From Elephas maximus indicus (lineage: Eukaryota > Chordata > Mammalia > Proboscidea > Elephantidae): a DNA stretch of 64,000 nucleotides. The notes under the pieces were generated by a model that did no database searches, was not told the DNA's origin, and saw only the letters and a program-made list of their open reading frames with translations. Shown here in pieces: positions 54,928-64,000 of the stretch. The stretch's first letter is position 1. Each line of letters opens with the position of its first letter. The stretch is from NCBI RefSeq assembly GCF_024166365.1, contig NC_064842.1:19439001-19503000 (forward strand), written 5' to 3'. Position numbers and translations under genes: made by a program.

Positions 54928-55119
54928 TAACCATTTGCTGTTGAGTCCTATTCTGACCCATGTGTGTCAGAGTAGAACTATGCTCCACAGGGTTTTCAAT
55001 GGCTGATCTTTTTTTAGAAGTAAATCACCAGACCTTTCTTCCAAGGTACCTCTGGGTGGACTTGAACATCCAACCTTTCAATTAGCAACCCAGTGTGTTA
55101 ACCATTTGCATCCTCTAGG
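54928..55119 (-). mobile_element. AfroSINE, ancestral-type subfamily
   Basis: 'AATCACCAGACCTTTCTTCCAAGG' and 'GTTAACCATTTGCATCC' identify the old subfamily. Highly diverged. Confidence 0.85.
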
Positions 55120-55129
55120 GTGTACACAT

Positions 55130-56540
55130 CCATATATCCATCCACATGCCTCTAACCTAGACTGCCATGTCTTTTCAGTTCTTTTCTATCCAGTCCTGAC
55201 CAGATGGCCAGGCCATTGGGCAATGCCTAGGAATCTGTATGTATTTTCACTTCAGGCTACTTCTTTCTACACAAAGTAGATGACCAAGATGCACTGTTCA
55301 CAGATTTACCCATTGGAAGATTTCCCTTCTCCAATGTCTTTCAGGACCACCTTAGAATGACATTTTAATGAACAACCATTCATTGTCAGTTTGTACCCAC
55401 TTACTGAGCTGACTATTTAAAAACCAAGCTTGGGCTCTTTCCTCCTCCTTCAGCTCATGGCATGGGTCACCCCATACATACCCCAATAGGGCCACAACTA
55501 TAAGCTGAGGAGGGACACTGGTGCAGCTCTGATGACATGGGTCAGGACTACTTCCTCCTGCAACTTACTCATGCCATTTGGTAGTACTTGGGCTCAGTCC
55601 CTGGTGGTGTAGTGGTTAAGAGCATGGTTGCTAACCAAAAGGTCAGCAGTTCGAATCCACCAGCTGCTCGTTGGAAACCCTATGTGGCAGTTCTACTCTG
55701 TGTTATAGGGTTGCTATGACTCGGAATCAACTTGACAGCAATGGGTTTGGTTTTTTGGTTTGGGCTCAATCTTGAATGTACCATTTTCATCTTAGGATGG
55801 ACTGCTGCTGAACCTATTCAATTTTATGACTTGGCAGGTCCAACAGAACCCAGTTCATAGTGAGAAGTTCTGGATGCATGGTTACTTGGCCTGTTATCAA
55901 GTGTTCTGTCTCTACCAGTGCCCAATGACACACCAAGAACTGTTTCCCAAAAGGTGTGTAATTCTCTGCCTTGGATGGAATGGCCTTACGCCAGAATCCC
56001 AGTAATCTTCATTGTGATTCTCCCACTGGTGCTTGCCATAGCTCCATACTACATTTGATACCTCCAACCCCATAAGGTCTACTGGATTATATGGTGCAAA
56101 TGGCAGGGTTGATTGCCCCATAACTTGGACCATGGCTGAGCCCTTTCCTTCTCTGGGCCGTATTCAAAACTAGTAGCATTCCATGTTACCCAGGATTTTG
56201 GCGATAGCAATATTCCTAGGTATGGAATATGTTGCCTCTAGAACCCAGAAAGGCCTACAAGATAGTTTGCTTCCTTCTTTGTGACAGGGGATACAAAATT
56301 TAGGAATGTCTTTTAGTTTGGAGGAGATATCCCAGCATGCCTCTGACCACTAGACCCTAAAAGCTTCACTGAAATGCCTTGTTCCTGAATCTTTGTATCT
56401 TTTATATCCCACCCTCTAGAGTGCATGCCTCCAACATATTAGCCACCTCTGGCTCCTTCTGTCTAATCAGGAAGATATCGCTGATATAATGAGTCAGTGT
56501 AGTATCCTGTGGGATGTCCAGGTGAGTAGGTTTTCTTTTT
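55130..56540 (-). pseudogene. ERV-L-type pol remnant (reverse transcriptase/RNase H)
   Basis: Read on the minus strand the sequence is retrovirus-like pol with many stops and shifts. The segment at about 56,510-56,380 resembles the reverse-transcriptase catalytic region followed by a Glu/Val/Ala-rich continuation, with the catalytic aspartate pair changed. Downstream (towards 55,130) is decayed connection/RNase H-like sequence. An AfroSINE interrupts it. It is a dead copy, in the same transcriptional orientation as CATSPERE and DESI2. Confidence 0.55.
55598..55758 (+). mobile_element. AfroSINE short form in ERV pol debris
   Basis: Near-consensus; duplication TTGGGCTCAGT / TTGGGCTCAAT flanks it. 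Confidence 0.95.
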
Positions 56541-56544
56541 TTTC

Positions 56545-56935
56545 TACCAAGCTTTATGTCTTATTTCATCTCCTTCAATAAAGATTTTAAAGTAGGTCAT
56601 ACCCTTTTCATGTTAAATTTAACTCTATATAATTTTTCAGTACAATAAATGGATTATTTTTTACTATTTCTATTGTTAACAGGTGTATAGCTAGTATAGA
56701 GAGAATGTATCGATTTTTAAATATTTGTCTTGTATTGAATCATCAGATTCTGCTTTAATTCTAGTAATTTTCGTTACTAGTTTTGGATTTTTTAGGCATA
56801 TAGTCTCATCAGTGAAAGAGGATTTTATCTTTTTTTCCCAATATTTATATTTGTTATTTTCTTCTTATAATACCAGAACTTCAAAACAATGATGAATAGC
56901 AGGTAGCCCTGGCTTGTTCCTGATTTCTGTAAAAG
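56545..56935 (-). mobile_element. LINE-1 ORF2 fragment
   Basis: 'GGATTTTTTAGGCATATAGTCTCATCAGTG' and 'GCAGGTAGCCCTGGCTTGTTCCTGATTTCTG' are the antisense of the same L1 reverse-transcriptase region found at about 20,900-21,060. Confidence 0.75.
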
Positions 56936-56939
56936 AAGA

Positions 56940-57184
56940 AATTATCTACTTGTGGACAATACTGTCAGCCTGTGCTTGGGGAGTTCCATCTCACTGGAGA
57001 TCTGTCCTGCCTGACCACCTGCCCTATGGATTTCAGACTTGCTTAGCCACCCTCCACAATCACATATGGCCCATTCTTTGTAATAAATCTCAACCTCTCT
57101 CTCTCTCTCTATGCGTATATATGTATATATATATCTCATACTGGTTCTGCTTCTCTGGTTGAACCCTGACCCCTGACTGATACA
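56940..57184 (+). mobile_element. ERV-L LTR (MLT2-like), 3' part
   Basis: AATAAA at about 57,082, CT-rich then AT-rich low-complexity stretch, and the family terminus 'CTGGTTCTGCTTCTCTGG...ACTGATACA'. Plus orientation, 5'-truncated. Its other-strand relative is the LTR at 59,798-60,352. Confidence 0.8.
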
Positions 57185-57816
57185 AATACTAATTATTTAG
57201 GAAGCTGTGGTAACATCCGAACAAATTAAGAAGCTTATTTTGAGCATCAGAATGAAATTTTAAAACTTGGAGCATCAGCCACTCCCTTTCAATATAATAG
57301 GCAGAGTTGCATTCAGATTTGAATCTACTCTTAGAAAACTTCTGAACTATGTTTAGGAGTAAAATTATAGATTATTTAAATCCACACACTTTTATTCAGT
57401 CTTTTATACATACATTAACTACAGCCATATAACATCTCATATGAAAAATAATAATATTTGACATTTATATAGTTTACATTTTCAAAAACTTACTTTTATC
57501 CTCAGCAAGAATTGTAGTAGCCAAATTAATTTTTTTGACTTCCATATGAAGACTATATATAGAGCCCCTTTAAGAGGGATGCAAACATATTAAGGATTAA
57601 TTTCATAGCACAATTATGTATAAAAATATTTCTGTCTTGAGATAATTGAAGAACACTTTTCAGGTCTTGAATTTGATGATACTTACTATGAGTGTATACT
57701 TAGTATTTCTTGGTCAAACGCATGCTCTCAGCATAAATAGATTAAATATATATATATATATATACACACACATTCCCTCTACATATATATATATACATAA
57801 CACAACTTAGGTCTTC
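57185..57816. other. 3' flank of CATSPERE: UTR candidate and microsatellite
   Basis: Just after the CATSPERE stop on the minus strand lies a (TA)n/(CA)n tract (57,747-57,797). The first AATAAA on the minus strand is at 57,391-57,396, about 420 bp past the stop, and may be the polyadenylation signal. Nothing else recognised. Confidence 0.45.
57391..57396 (-). promoter_or_regulatory. Candidate polyadenylation signal of CATSPERE
   Basis: AATAAA on the minus strand, the first canonical hexamer I find downstream of the stop codon. A GT-rich element after it is not obvious. Confidence 0.35.
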
Positions 57817-57970
57817 CTACGTTTTCTTTTGTTTTCTTTCAGGTTCGTGAAGTGGCTCATAAATATATTGTCTATAAATCTTCATATACTGGAAGTAGCT
57901 CAAAACTAGAATACTGAAGAACAGTAGCATTAGGAGAAAGAGGAAAGAAGCTACCAGGTAGCCATTTGGT
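57817..57970 (-). CDS. CATSPERE: Terminal coding exon of CATSPERE (CatSper auxiliary subunit epsilon)
   Basis: A good acceptor (T-rich tract, CTTATTTCAG ending at 57,971) opens an exon that, after one base completing a split codon, encodes 50 residues and a TAG stop (57,817-57,819). They start PNGYLVASFLFLLMLL, a strong transmembrane helix of about 22 residues. A short cytosolic tail follows, with 'YMKIYRQYIYEPLH' and a basic end (ERKQKKT). This fits the C-terminus of CatSper epsilon, a sperm-specific single-pass auxiliary subunit of the CatSper calcium channel with a large extracellular part. The neighbour on the 3' side is DESI2 in the same orientation, as I recall for human 1q44. The exon is intact. 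Earlier exons were not found up to 64,000. The main uncertainty is that identification rests on one short exon plus synteny. Confidence 0.8.
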
Positions 57971-57973
57971 CTG

Positions 57974-58545
57974 AAATAAGAAAAAAAAAAAGTCATTATA
58001 AGTCATTGCTTACACATTGGTTGTTAATATATTTAATCAAACAGTTTTTTAATAGCTAGCTGCTTTGGTATCAATAGAGAACAAAAAATAACAAGACATA
58101 AAAAAAGATTGCAAACAAATTCCCATTAAAACAAAAAATTTTAACAACAACAAAAAAATAATAAGACATGTCTACTCTCAGGCTGGCCAGGGAGGAAAAT
58201 GGTGTGGTAAATATAATGAGAGTAAGTAGGAAGCATAAAATTGTATGGGAGCTGAGCAGTAAGGGAGGTGACCCTGGAAATTTGGGTAGGAGTGGGGCAG
58301 ATAAAAATGCCTGAGAGTGGGGAAAGAGACCAAAGTGACAGAGAGAGATGCATATGCAAAGGCAGGGAGCATGAGAAAACCTAGAGGTCACTCCCAGACT
58401 TTCTGGAAGTAAAACTGGTTCAGTGTGTCTAGAGCTCAGGTATAAGGCAGAGTGGTTAGAGATGAGAAATGACAGACAGACAAAGGTCAGGTGAGAAAGA
58501 TACCTTATATCAAACAGAATGGATTTCAGCCCTAAAGGCAAGAGC
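57974..58545. other. Probable CATSPERE intron, no recognised element
   Basis: The minus-strand open frame 58,071-58,541 (156 codons) has hydrophobic, Ser/Leu-rich low-complexity composition from a purine-rich plus strand, no known domain and no flanking splice sites that convince me. Confidence 0.45.
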
Positions 58546-58549
58546 GAGG

Positions 58550-59790
58550 TGCAGAGGTGTGATATAAGATTTACATTTTAGAAGGATGATCTGATTGAAG
58601 TATGAAGAATAGACAAAAGGGGAGCAAGACCAGGTATAAGGATTTTGGGGCAGTAAGCTGGGTGAGCTGTGATCAGGGTCTTAACTAAAGCAGGGGCTGA
58701 AGAAATGGAGGTAAGTGGATAGACCTAAGATATATTTAGAAGTTAGAAATGGATTGAGCTTAGTGGTTGTTCAGGTGTGGAGTTTGAGAAATACAAAGCA
58801 ATCAATAAAGGATGTCTACCAAGTTTGGGGTTAGGTGACATAAGCATGGTGTCACCATTCACTAATATACGAAATTCAGAGGAAAGGGTAGTTTTTTCAT
58901 GGTGTGTGTGAATATGGTTGATTCATTTTTTAACATTGAATTTGAGGTATCTGAGAGTCAACCAGGTGAATATAGGAATGTGGAAAAGAAAAGAGTAATC
59001 TGGTTTAGACTTATGGACCTGGGAATCATTAACATATAAATTAGTTCTTAATCTTTTTACAATTATAAATTCCTTTGAGAATGATAGAAGATACTGGCCT
59101 CGTCGCCAGCCAGGGAATTGCAGAGACAGTTATTTTACATAGACTTTCAGTGGATTCCCAGATATCTGTCCTTTGACTGCACATTAAGAGCTGATACAGA
59201 TGGTCAGTCATTCAGACAGTGAAATGGGATGAAAGGGCCCCAGAAGAGGATATACAGTCTAGGAGAGAACTGATGCCCAAATTCGGAGGAATACTAGCAA
59301 TTTAAGAATAGAATACCCCAGAAGAAGTGACCAGAGAAATCTGAGAAGAACTAGAGAAGTGAGGTGCTCTGAAAGACTAGAAAGTATGAAGCTGTGATCA
59401 AGGATGTCATATGCAGCAGCGAAACATTGTTAAGGAGATACATATGGAAAAATGACCGCTAGATTTGTCATATAGGGTGTCACTGTGACCCTAAATTTAC
59501 TGGCATAGGAGATGTGTATGCAATATTGTAGTGTGTAGAAGGGTAAATCATTGATTAGAAAGTAAATCCAATAAGTGTGCACTCCTTTGAGAAGTTTGGA
59601 TAAAATGGGGAAGAAAAGGAGTTGGATAAAGCTAGGGGTCAAGTCAGAGTGTTTGGCAGTAGAGGAGGAACTGAGTAAATACACTGGCTAAGGACAGGCT
59701 CTAGTGGATAGGGTACGGTTGCAAGTTTAGAAGAAAAAGGAAAAGGTTGTCCTGGAAGGATCTGGGAGGATATAGGAAAGACTGGAAGAA
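58550..59790 (-). mobile_element. L2-like LINE remnant
   Basis: 'GGAGGTAAGTGGATAGACCTAAGATATATTT', 'GAAATGGATTGAGCTTAGTGG' and 'GGTGTCACCATTCACTAA' resemble antisense L2 reverse-transcriptase sequence as at 49,976-51,230. Strongly decayed. Confidence 0.5.
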
Positions 59791-59797
59791 CAGGAGG

Positions 59798-60352
59798 TGT
59801 CTTAGGCTGGGTTCTGCAGAGAAGTAGAGCCAGTGAAACATATACATATAGAGAAAGAGACAGAGAGAGAGGTTTATTTCCAGGAAATGGCTCATGCAGT
59901 TTTAGAGCCTGGCAAGTCCCAAGTCTGTGAGCCAGGCATCAGGCTGGAGGCTTCTTTTGACCCATGTAGCTGCAGGGGCAGAAAAATCCCAAGATTGGCA
60001 GGTCAGATGTCAGGCTGCTGGCTCACCAACTGTGAAAGCTGATGAATCCCAAAATTAGCAGGCAATACAGCAGACCACTGGCTCAAGTTGTAAGAACTAG
60101 AGGACAGATGATGATGAGCCAGATGCAGGATCCAGAGCAAGTGAACAAGCTTTGCCAGAATGCCCGTATATATATTTGATCAGGCCACACCCCTCAGGAA
60201 ACTCCCTTTACAACTGATTAGCCGATCATATCAGATCACATCATGGAGGATGACCACATCATTACATAACTGCCAAACTACATCATTACATAACTGCCAG
60301 ACCACTGAGAACTATGGCCCAACCAAGTCAACACACAACCTTAACTATCACA
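59798..60352 (-). mobile_element. 3' LTR of an ERV-L provirus (MLT2-like)
   Basis: Minus orientation, from TGTGATAGTTAAGG (60,352) to ...CTAAGACA (59,798). The polyadenylation region AATAAACC is near 59,874, and the terminal 'GGTTCTGCAGAGAAG' block (plus strand) matches the LTR at 57,184. A purine-rich tract (AAGGGGTAGA) directly precedes it on the minus strand, as expected for the polypurine tract. A 24 bp tandem duplication lies at 60,254-60,304. Confidence 0.85.
60254..60304 (+). repeat. 24 bp tandem duplication
   Basis: 'ACATCATTACATAACTGCCA' occurs twice in a row with one flanking difference, within the ERV-L LTR. Confidence 0.85.
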
Positions 60353-62360
60353 GTCTACCCCTTGTTGACTTGGTGCCTGTACTTATCTCCTTAAACCATA
60401 CATGATCTCTAAATCAAGTAAATTGTAAAGTCATACTTGTGCCTGACATGATACAAGTAACATATGTAAAACCAAAAATGCACTAGCCCCCTTTACATCT
60501 TATATATTATAAGTGAAGACAACAAAAATATTTGATGCACACATACAAGGAAGAAATACTTATAACAATTACAGTCCTTGTTTCTGCAACTGGTCACATG
60601 ATTGTAGCTGGTATTTAGAGCTACCTTCTTCTACCACCCATTCCATATTCCGTTTGCCCTCAGCGAGAACCCCGGCTGGTCATGGTTCTTTGCTTGGTGG
60701 TTTGACCCAAACCATCATTCCTGAAGGTCTGGGCCATTAGTAGTCATGTTGGAATTGGGTTGCTGTAGTTTTCCATTGACTTTAATCACAGGGCATGGTA
60801 GTTGAAGAGACACTCTGAGGGATCTCCTGTATTCCAGACATACTATTCTTTATCTCCAATATGTAATATCAATCTGATTTCCCCTTGATAATTGGGATCA
60901 ATCACACCAGTCAATATGATAACACCCCTCTTTGCTCATTGATCCAGAGGCTTGAGGAGCCCAAAGCAGCAATGTGACATTCTTAACTTCCAGTTCAATG
61001 GAATCTGTGTTGTGTCTCCAGGTAGGAGCATTCCTCTGTTTGGATCTAAGACCTCTAGACCTGCAGAGCATAGGGTTGTGGGGATAGGAAGCAAAAATTT
61101 TGTGAATGGGTCACTAGGGGTAATAGTAATGCCACTCCCATTTCCACCCCTTAATTCCTGGAACCATGAATCCTGGCTGTGGAAGAAACATACAATATAT
61201 TGGACTCTGTTTTAGACCATATACAGCCTCCGATAGAATTGCCACCTAGCTGGTGCCATAATTGTGTCTTTAAAAGGTCATTCCATCATTCTATTAAGCC
61301 AGGATGATGGGGAATATGGCAAGAGACCAGTGAATTCTATGAGCATGGGTCCATTGCTGTACTTCATTTGCTGTGAAGTGAGTCCTTTGATCTAAGGCAA
61401 TGTTGTGAGGGATACTATCATGGTAGATAAGGGATTCTGTAAGTCCAAGGATGGTAGTTTTGGCAGAAGCATTGTGTGCAGGGAACGCAAATCCATATCC
61501 AAAGTAAGTATCTATTCTAGTAAGAACAAAATGCTGCCCTTTCTATGATGGAAGTGGTGCAATGTAATCAACTTGTCACTAGATTTCTGGCTGATCACCT
61601 CGAGGAATGGTGCTATATTGGAAACGTAATGTTGGTCTCTGGTGCTGGCATATTGGGCACTCAACAGTGGCTGTAGCCAAGTTGGCCTTGGTGCTTGTAA
61701 GTCCATATTGCTGAGCCCATGTCTAAGCTCCATTCCTGCCACCATGGTCACTTTATTCATAAGCCCATTGATCAATGACAGGAGTGGCTGGGGGAAGAGG
61801 ATGACTGGTTTCCACAGAATGCATCATCCTATCCATTTGATTGTTAAAATCTTCTACCAAGTTTACCCTTTGGTGAGCATTCACATGAGACACAAATATC
61901 TTCACTTCTTTGGTCCATTCAGAGATGTCTCTCCACATATCTTTTCTCCATACCTCCTCATCACCAATTTTCCAATCATGCTCTGTCCAAGTCTCTGATT
62001 ATCCAGCCAAACCATTGGCCACAGCCCATGAATCAGCATACAGTCACATACCTGGCCATTTCTCTTTCCAAGCAAAGTGAACAACCCAGTGCACTGCTTG
62101 AAGTTCTGCCCATGGGGAGGATTTCCTTTTACAAATTTGTTCCTCACGACTGTGGTAAAAGGTGTGTCTTCTGGACACTCCACATGTAGGTCTGTGGGTC
62201 TAACCTGATGAATCCACCCTAATGTGCCAATTTCCCTAAGCCTTTGGGCACCTTCTTCTACAGTGTGCTAAGGCAGGTCTGATACTTCACCTTGATTTAG
62301 TTTAGGCCACTGTGTAATACATGCTTCAGCCACCAACCATATAAACTATTAGAGCCCTTC
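60353..62360 (-). pseudogene. ERV-L pol remnant: RNase H end, integrase and dUTPase-like region
   Basis: On the minus strand, in order from 62,360 downwards: an RNase H-like segment (frame 61,902-62,183), a linker and zinc-binding integrase start (61,753-61,938, where Asp, Asn and Gln-rich residues precede a PPATPVIDQW-type stretch), the integrase core in broken frames (about 61,700-61,200), and, near 60,900-60,780, a GVIDPNYQGEI-type segment characteristic of the dUTPase domain that ERV-L elements carry after integrase. The polypurine tract and 3' LTR follow. Numerous stops and shifts: no part can be functional. gag, the main reverse-transcriptase part and the 5' LTR were not found to the right, so the element is 5'-deleted or disrupted by the RTE. 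Confidence 0.8.
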
Positions 62361-62619
62361 CTAACCTCTCAAGCTGAAACACTGAATGAAGAACTTGTGC
62401 TTAACGGGCCCCTATCAATAAACTCAGACTGGTTCAATATTATGTTCTTGAACCATTTTCCCATACCCTTAATAGCCATTATCACACATATTCCCCAGGT
62501 TTCTGTTTGTATATATTAGAAAAGTTAAGCAATTCTTTCGGAGTGCAGTGTACCTCCTCCTGGGTCACACTTTGCACTTCACCTTTTGGGGCTCACTGGG
62601 ACTTAAGTCTAGTTATAGG

Positions 62620-64000
62620 TCTTTGTTGTTGTTGTTATTGCTAGGTGCCATGGAGTCGGTTCCGACTCATAGTGACCCTATGAACAACAGAACAAAACAC
62701 TGCCCGGTCCTGCGCCATCCTTACCATCGTTGTTATGCTTGAGCTCATTGTTGCAGCCACTGTGTCAATCCACCTTGTTGAGGGTCTTCCTCTTTTCCGC
62801 TGACCCTGTACTCTGCCAAGCATGATGTCCTTCTCCAGGGACTGGTCCCTCCTGACAACGTGCCCAAAGTATGGAAGACGCAGTTTCACCATCCTTGCCT
62901 CTAAAGAGCATTCTGGCCGCACTTCTTCCAAGACAGATTTGTTCGTTCTTTTGGCAGTCCATGGTATATTCAATATTCTTCACCAACACCACAATTCAAA
63001 GGCGTCAACTCTTCTTCGGTCTACCTTATTCACTGTCCAGCTTTCACATGCATATGATGTGATTGAAAATACCATGGCTTGGGTCAGGCGCACCTTAGTC
63101 TTCAGGGTGACATCTTTACTCTTCAACACTTTGAAGAGGTCTTTTGCAGCAGATTTGCCCAGTGCAATGCATCTTTTGATTTCTTGACTGCTGCTTCCAT
63201 GGGTGTTGATTGTGGATCCAAGTAAAATGAAATCCTTGACAACTTCAATCTTTTCTCCGTTTATCATGATGTTGCTTATTGGTCCAGTTGTGAGGATTTT
63301 TGTTTTCTTTATGTTGAGGTGTAATCCATACTGAAGGCTGTGGTCTTTGATCTTCATTAGTAAGTGCTTCAGGTCCTCTTCACTTTCAGCAAGCAAGATT
63401 GTGTCATCTGCATAATGCAGGCTGTTCATGAGTCTTCCTCCAATCTTGATGCCCCGTTCTTCTTCATATAGTCTAGCTTCTCGGATTATTTGCTCAGCAC
63501 ACAGGTTAAATAGGTATGGTGAAAGAATACAACCCTGACGCACACCTTTCCTGACTTTAAACCAATCAGCATCCCCTTGTTCTGTCCGAACAACTGCCTC
63601 TTGATCTATGTAAAGGTTCCTCATGAGCACAATTAAGTGTTCTGGAATTCCCATTCTTCACAGCGTTATCCGTAGTTTGTTATGATCCACACAGTCGAAT
63701 GCCTTTGCATAGTCAATAAAACACAGTAAACATCCGTCTGGTATTCTCTGCTTTCAGCCAGGATCAATCTGACATCAGTAATGCTATCCCTGGTTCTACG
63801 TCTTCTTCTGAAACCGGCCTGAATTTCTGGCAGTTCCCTGTCGATACATTGCTACAGCCGTTTTTGAATGATCTTCAGCAAAAGTTTGCTTGCGTGTGAT
63901 ATTAATGATATTGTTCTATAATATCCACATTTGGTTGGAACACCTTTCTTGGGAACAGGCACAAATATGGATCTCTTTCAGTCAGTTGGCCAGGAAGCTG
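62620..64000 (-). mobile_element. RTE/BovB-type LINE, best-preserved copy, cut by the window edge
   Basis: Antisense, from the GTTGTTGTTATTGCTAGGTGCC 3' terminus (62,621) through the C-terminal ORF block (62,641-62,973) and the reverse transcriptase (62,980-63,654), and on to the edge, where 'GGAACAGGCACAAATATGG' corresponds to the FVPIPKK segment. One stop or shift near 63,655 and one near 62,975 separate the frames. It is closer to intact than the copy at 41-44 kb. Confidence 0.95.
62980..63654 (-). CDS. RTE reverse-transcriptase ORF fragment (224 codons)
   Basis: Uninterrupted frame with the palm-domain motifs of an RTE-clade reverse transcriptase: KGVRQGCILSPYLFN at residues 36-50, YADD at 81-84 (the catalytic aspartates), KTKILTTG at 117-124 and FILLGSTINTHGSSSQEIK at about 143-161. 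It ends in the region before the C-terminal block, at TVNKVDRRRVDAFELWCW. It lacks the endonuclease and fingers domains (upstream, partly outside the window), so it is not a complete enzyme. The Met shown as start is internal to the ancestral ORF. Copies in the window share these motifs at 33.1-33.6 and 43.2-43.7 kb. Confidence 0.9.
   Translation of the reverse strand: MGIPEHLIVLMRNLYIDQEAVVRTEQGDADWFKVRKGVRQGCILSPYLFNLCAEQIIREARLYEEERGIKIGGRLMNSLHYADDTILLAESEEDLKHLLMKIKDHSLQYGLHLNIKKTKILTTGPISNIMINGEKIEVVKDFILLGSTINTHGSSSQEIKRCIALGKSAAKDLFKVLKSKDVTLKTKVRLTQAMVFSITSYACESWTVNKVDRRRVDAFELWCW

Noticed and set aside
58071-58541. 156-codon minus-strand frame near CATSPERE
   Set aside because: Hydrophobic low-complexity translation of purine-rich plus-strand DNA; the neighbouring frames at 58,141-58,372 are equally open.
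1-64000. CRISPR array, operons, prokaryotic defence or integrative element
   Set aside because: No regular spacer arrays, no dense coding; repeat content and splice sites are mammalian.

Overview
This window is mammalian nuclear DNA, almost certainly from an afrotherian and most likely a paenungulate such as an elephant, hyrax or sea cow. The evidence is the repeats. About forty copies of the tRNA-derived AfroSINE are scattered on both strands, in a long form, a short form lacking about 45 bp in the middle, and an older diverged form. Five fragments of an RTE/BovB-type LINE share their 3' tail with that SINE, and recent-looking LINE-1 3' ends and MaLR/ERV-L LTRs are common. MIR, L2 and hAT relics of general mammalian age lie beneath them. 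The species is not resolved; the paenungulate inference rests on my recollection that the short AfroSINE form is typical of that group.

Two host genes are supported, both read on the minus strand. At 47,374-47,415 is the 14-codon first coding exon of DESI2 (PPPDE-family desumoylating isopeptidase 2). It ends in a perfect GTGAGT donor and sits in a CpG island (about 46,950-47,900) with GC boxes, a YY1-like site and a ZNF143-like site. At 57,817-57,970 is the terminal coding exon of what I identify as CATSPERE (CatSper channel auxiliary subunit epsilon): a clean acceptor, one transmembrane helix, a short basic tail and a stop. I recall the same order and orientation (CATSPERE tail, then DESI2 head) on human chromosome 1q44, which supports both calls. 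DESI2 exon 2 was not found, so nearly everything from 1 to 47,373 is read as DESI2 intron 1. 47.9-57.8 kb is intergenic, and 58-64 kb is probably the last CATSPERE intron. The only other gene-like unit is a processed RPL9 pseudogene (15,177-15,740, minus).

Layout: 0-8 kb, LINE-1 3' module and ERV/MaLR LTRs, one with a tandem repeat; 8-13 kb, old LINE ends and a long 5'-truncated LINE-1 with a snap-back hairpin; 13-16 kb, SINE, MER5-like relic, LINE-1 3' module and RPL9 pseudogene; 16.7-19.1 kb, an LTR and then a five-component nest of insertions; 19.5-28.2 kb, minus-strand LINE-1 pieces interrupted by RTE, SINEs, a TcMar-type DNA transposon and a second copy of the 16.7 kb LTR; 28-44 kb, MIR, L2, RTE and MaLR; 44-47 kb, sparse sequence leading into the promoter; 48-57 kb, L2 and nested MaLR LTRs, ERV-L pol debris; 58-64 kb, L2, an ERV-L provirus remnant with its 3' LTR, and an RTE copy running off the right edge.

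I found no new enzymatic or defence system, no CRISPR array and no RNA gene. The interest lies in the insertion chronology, which can be read directly from target-site duplications, and in a few unexplained sequence structures.
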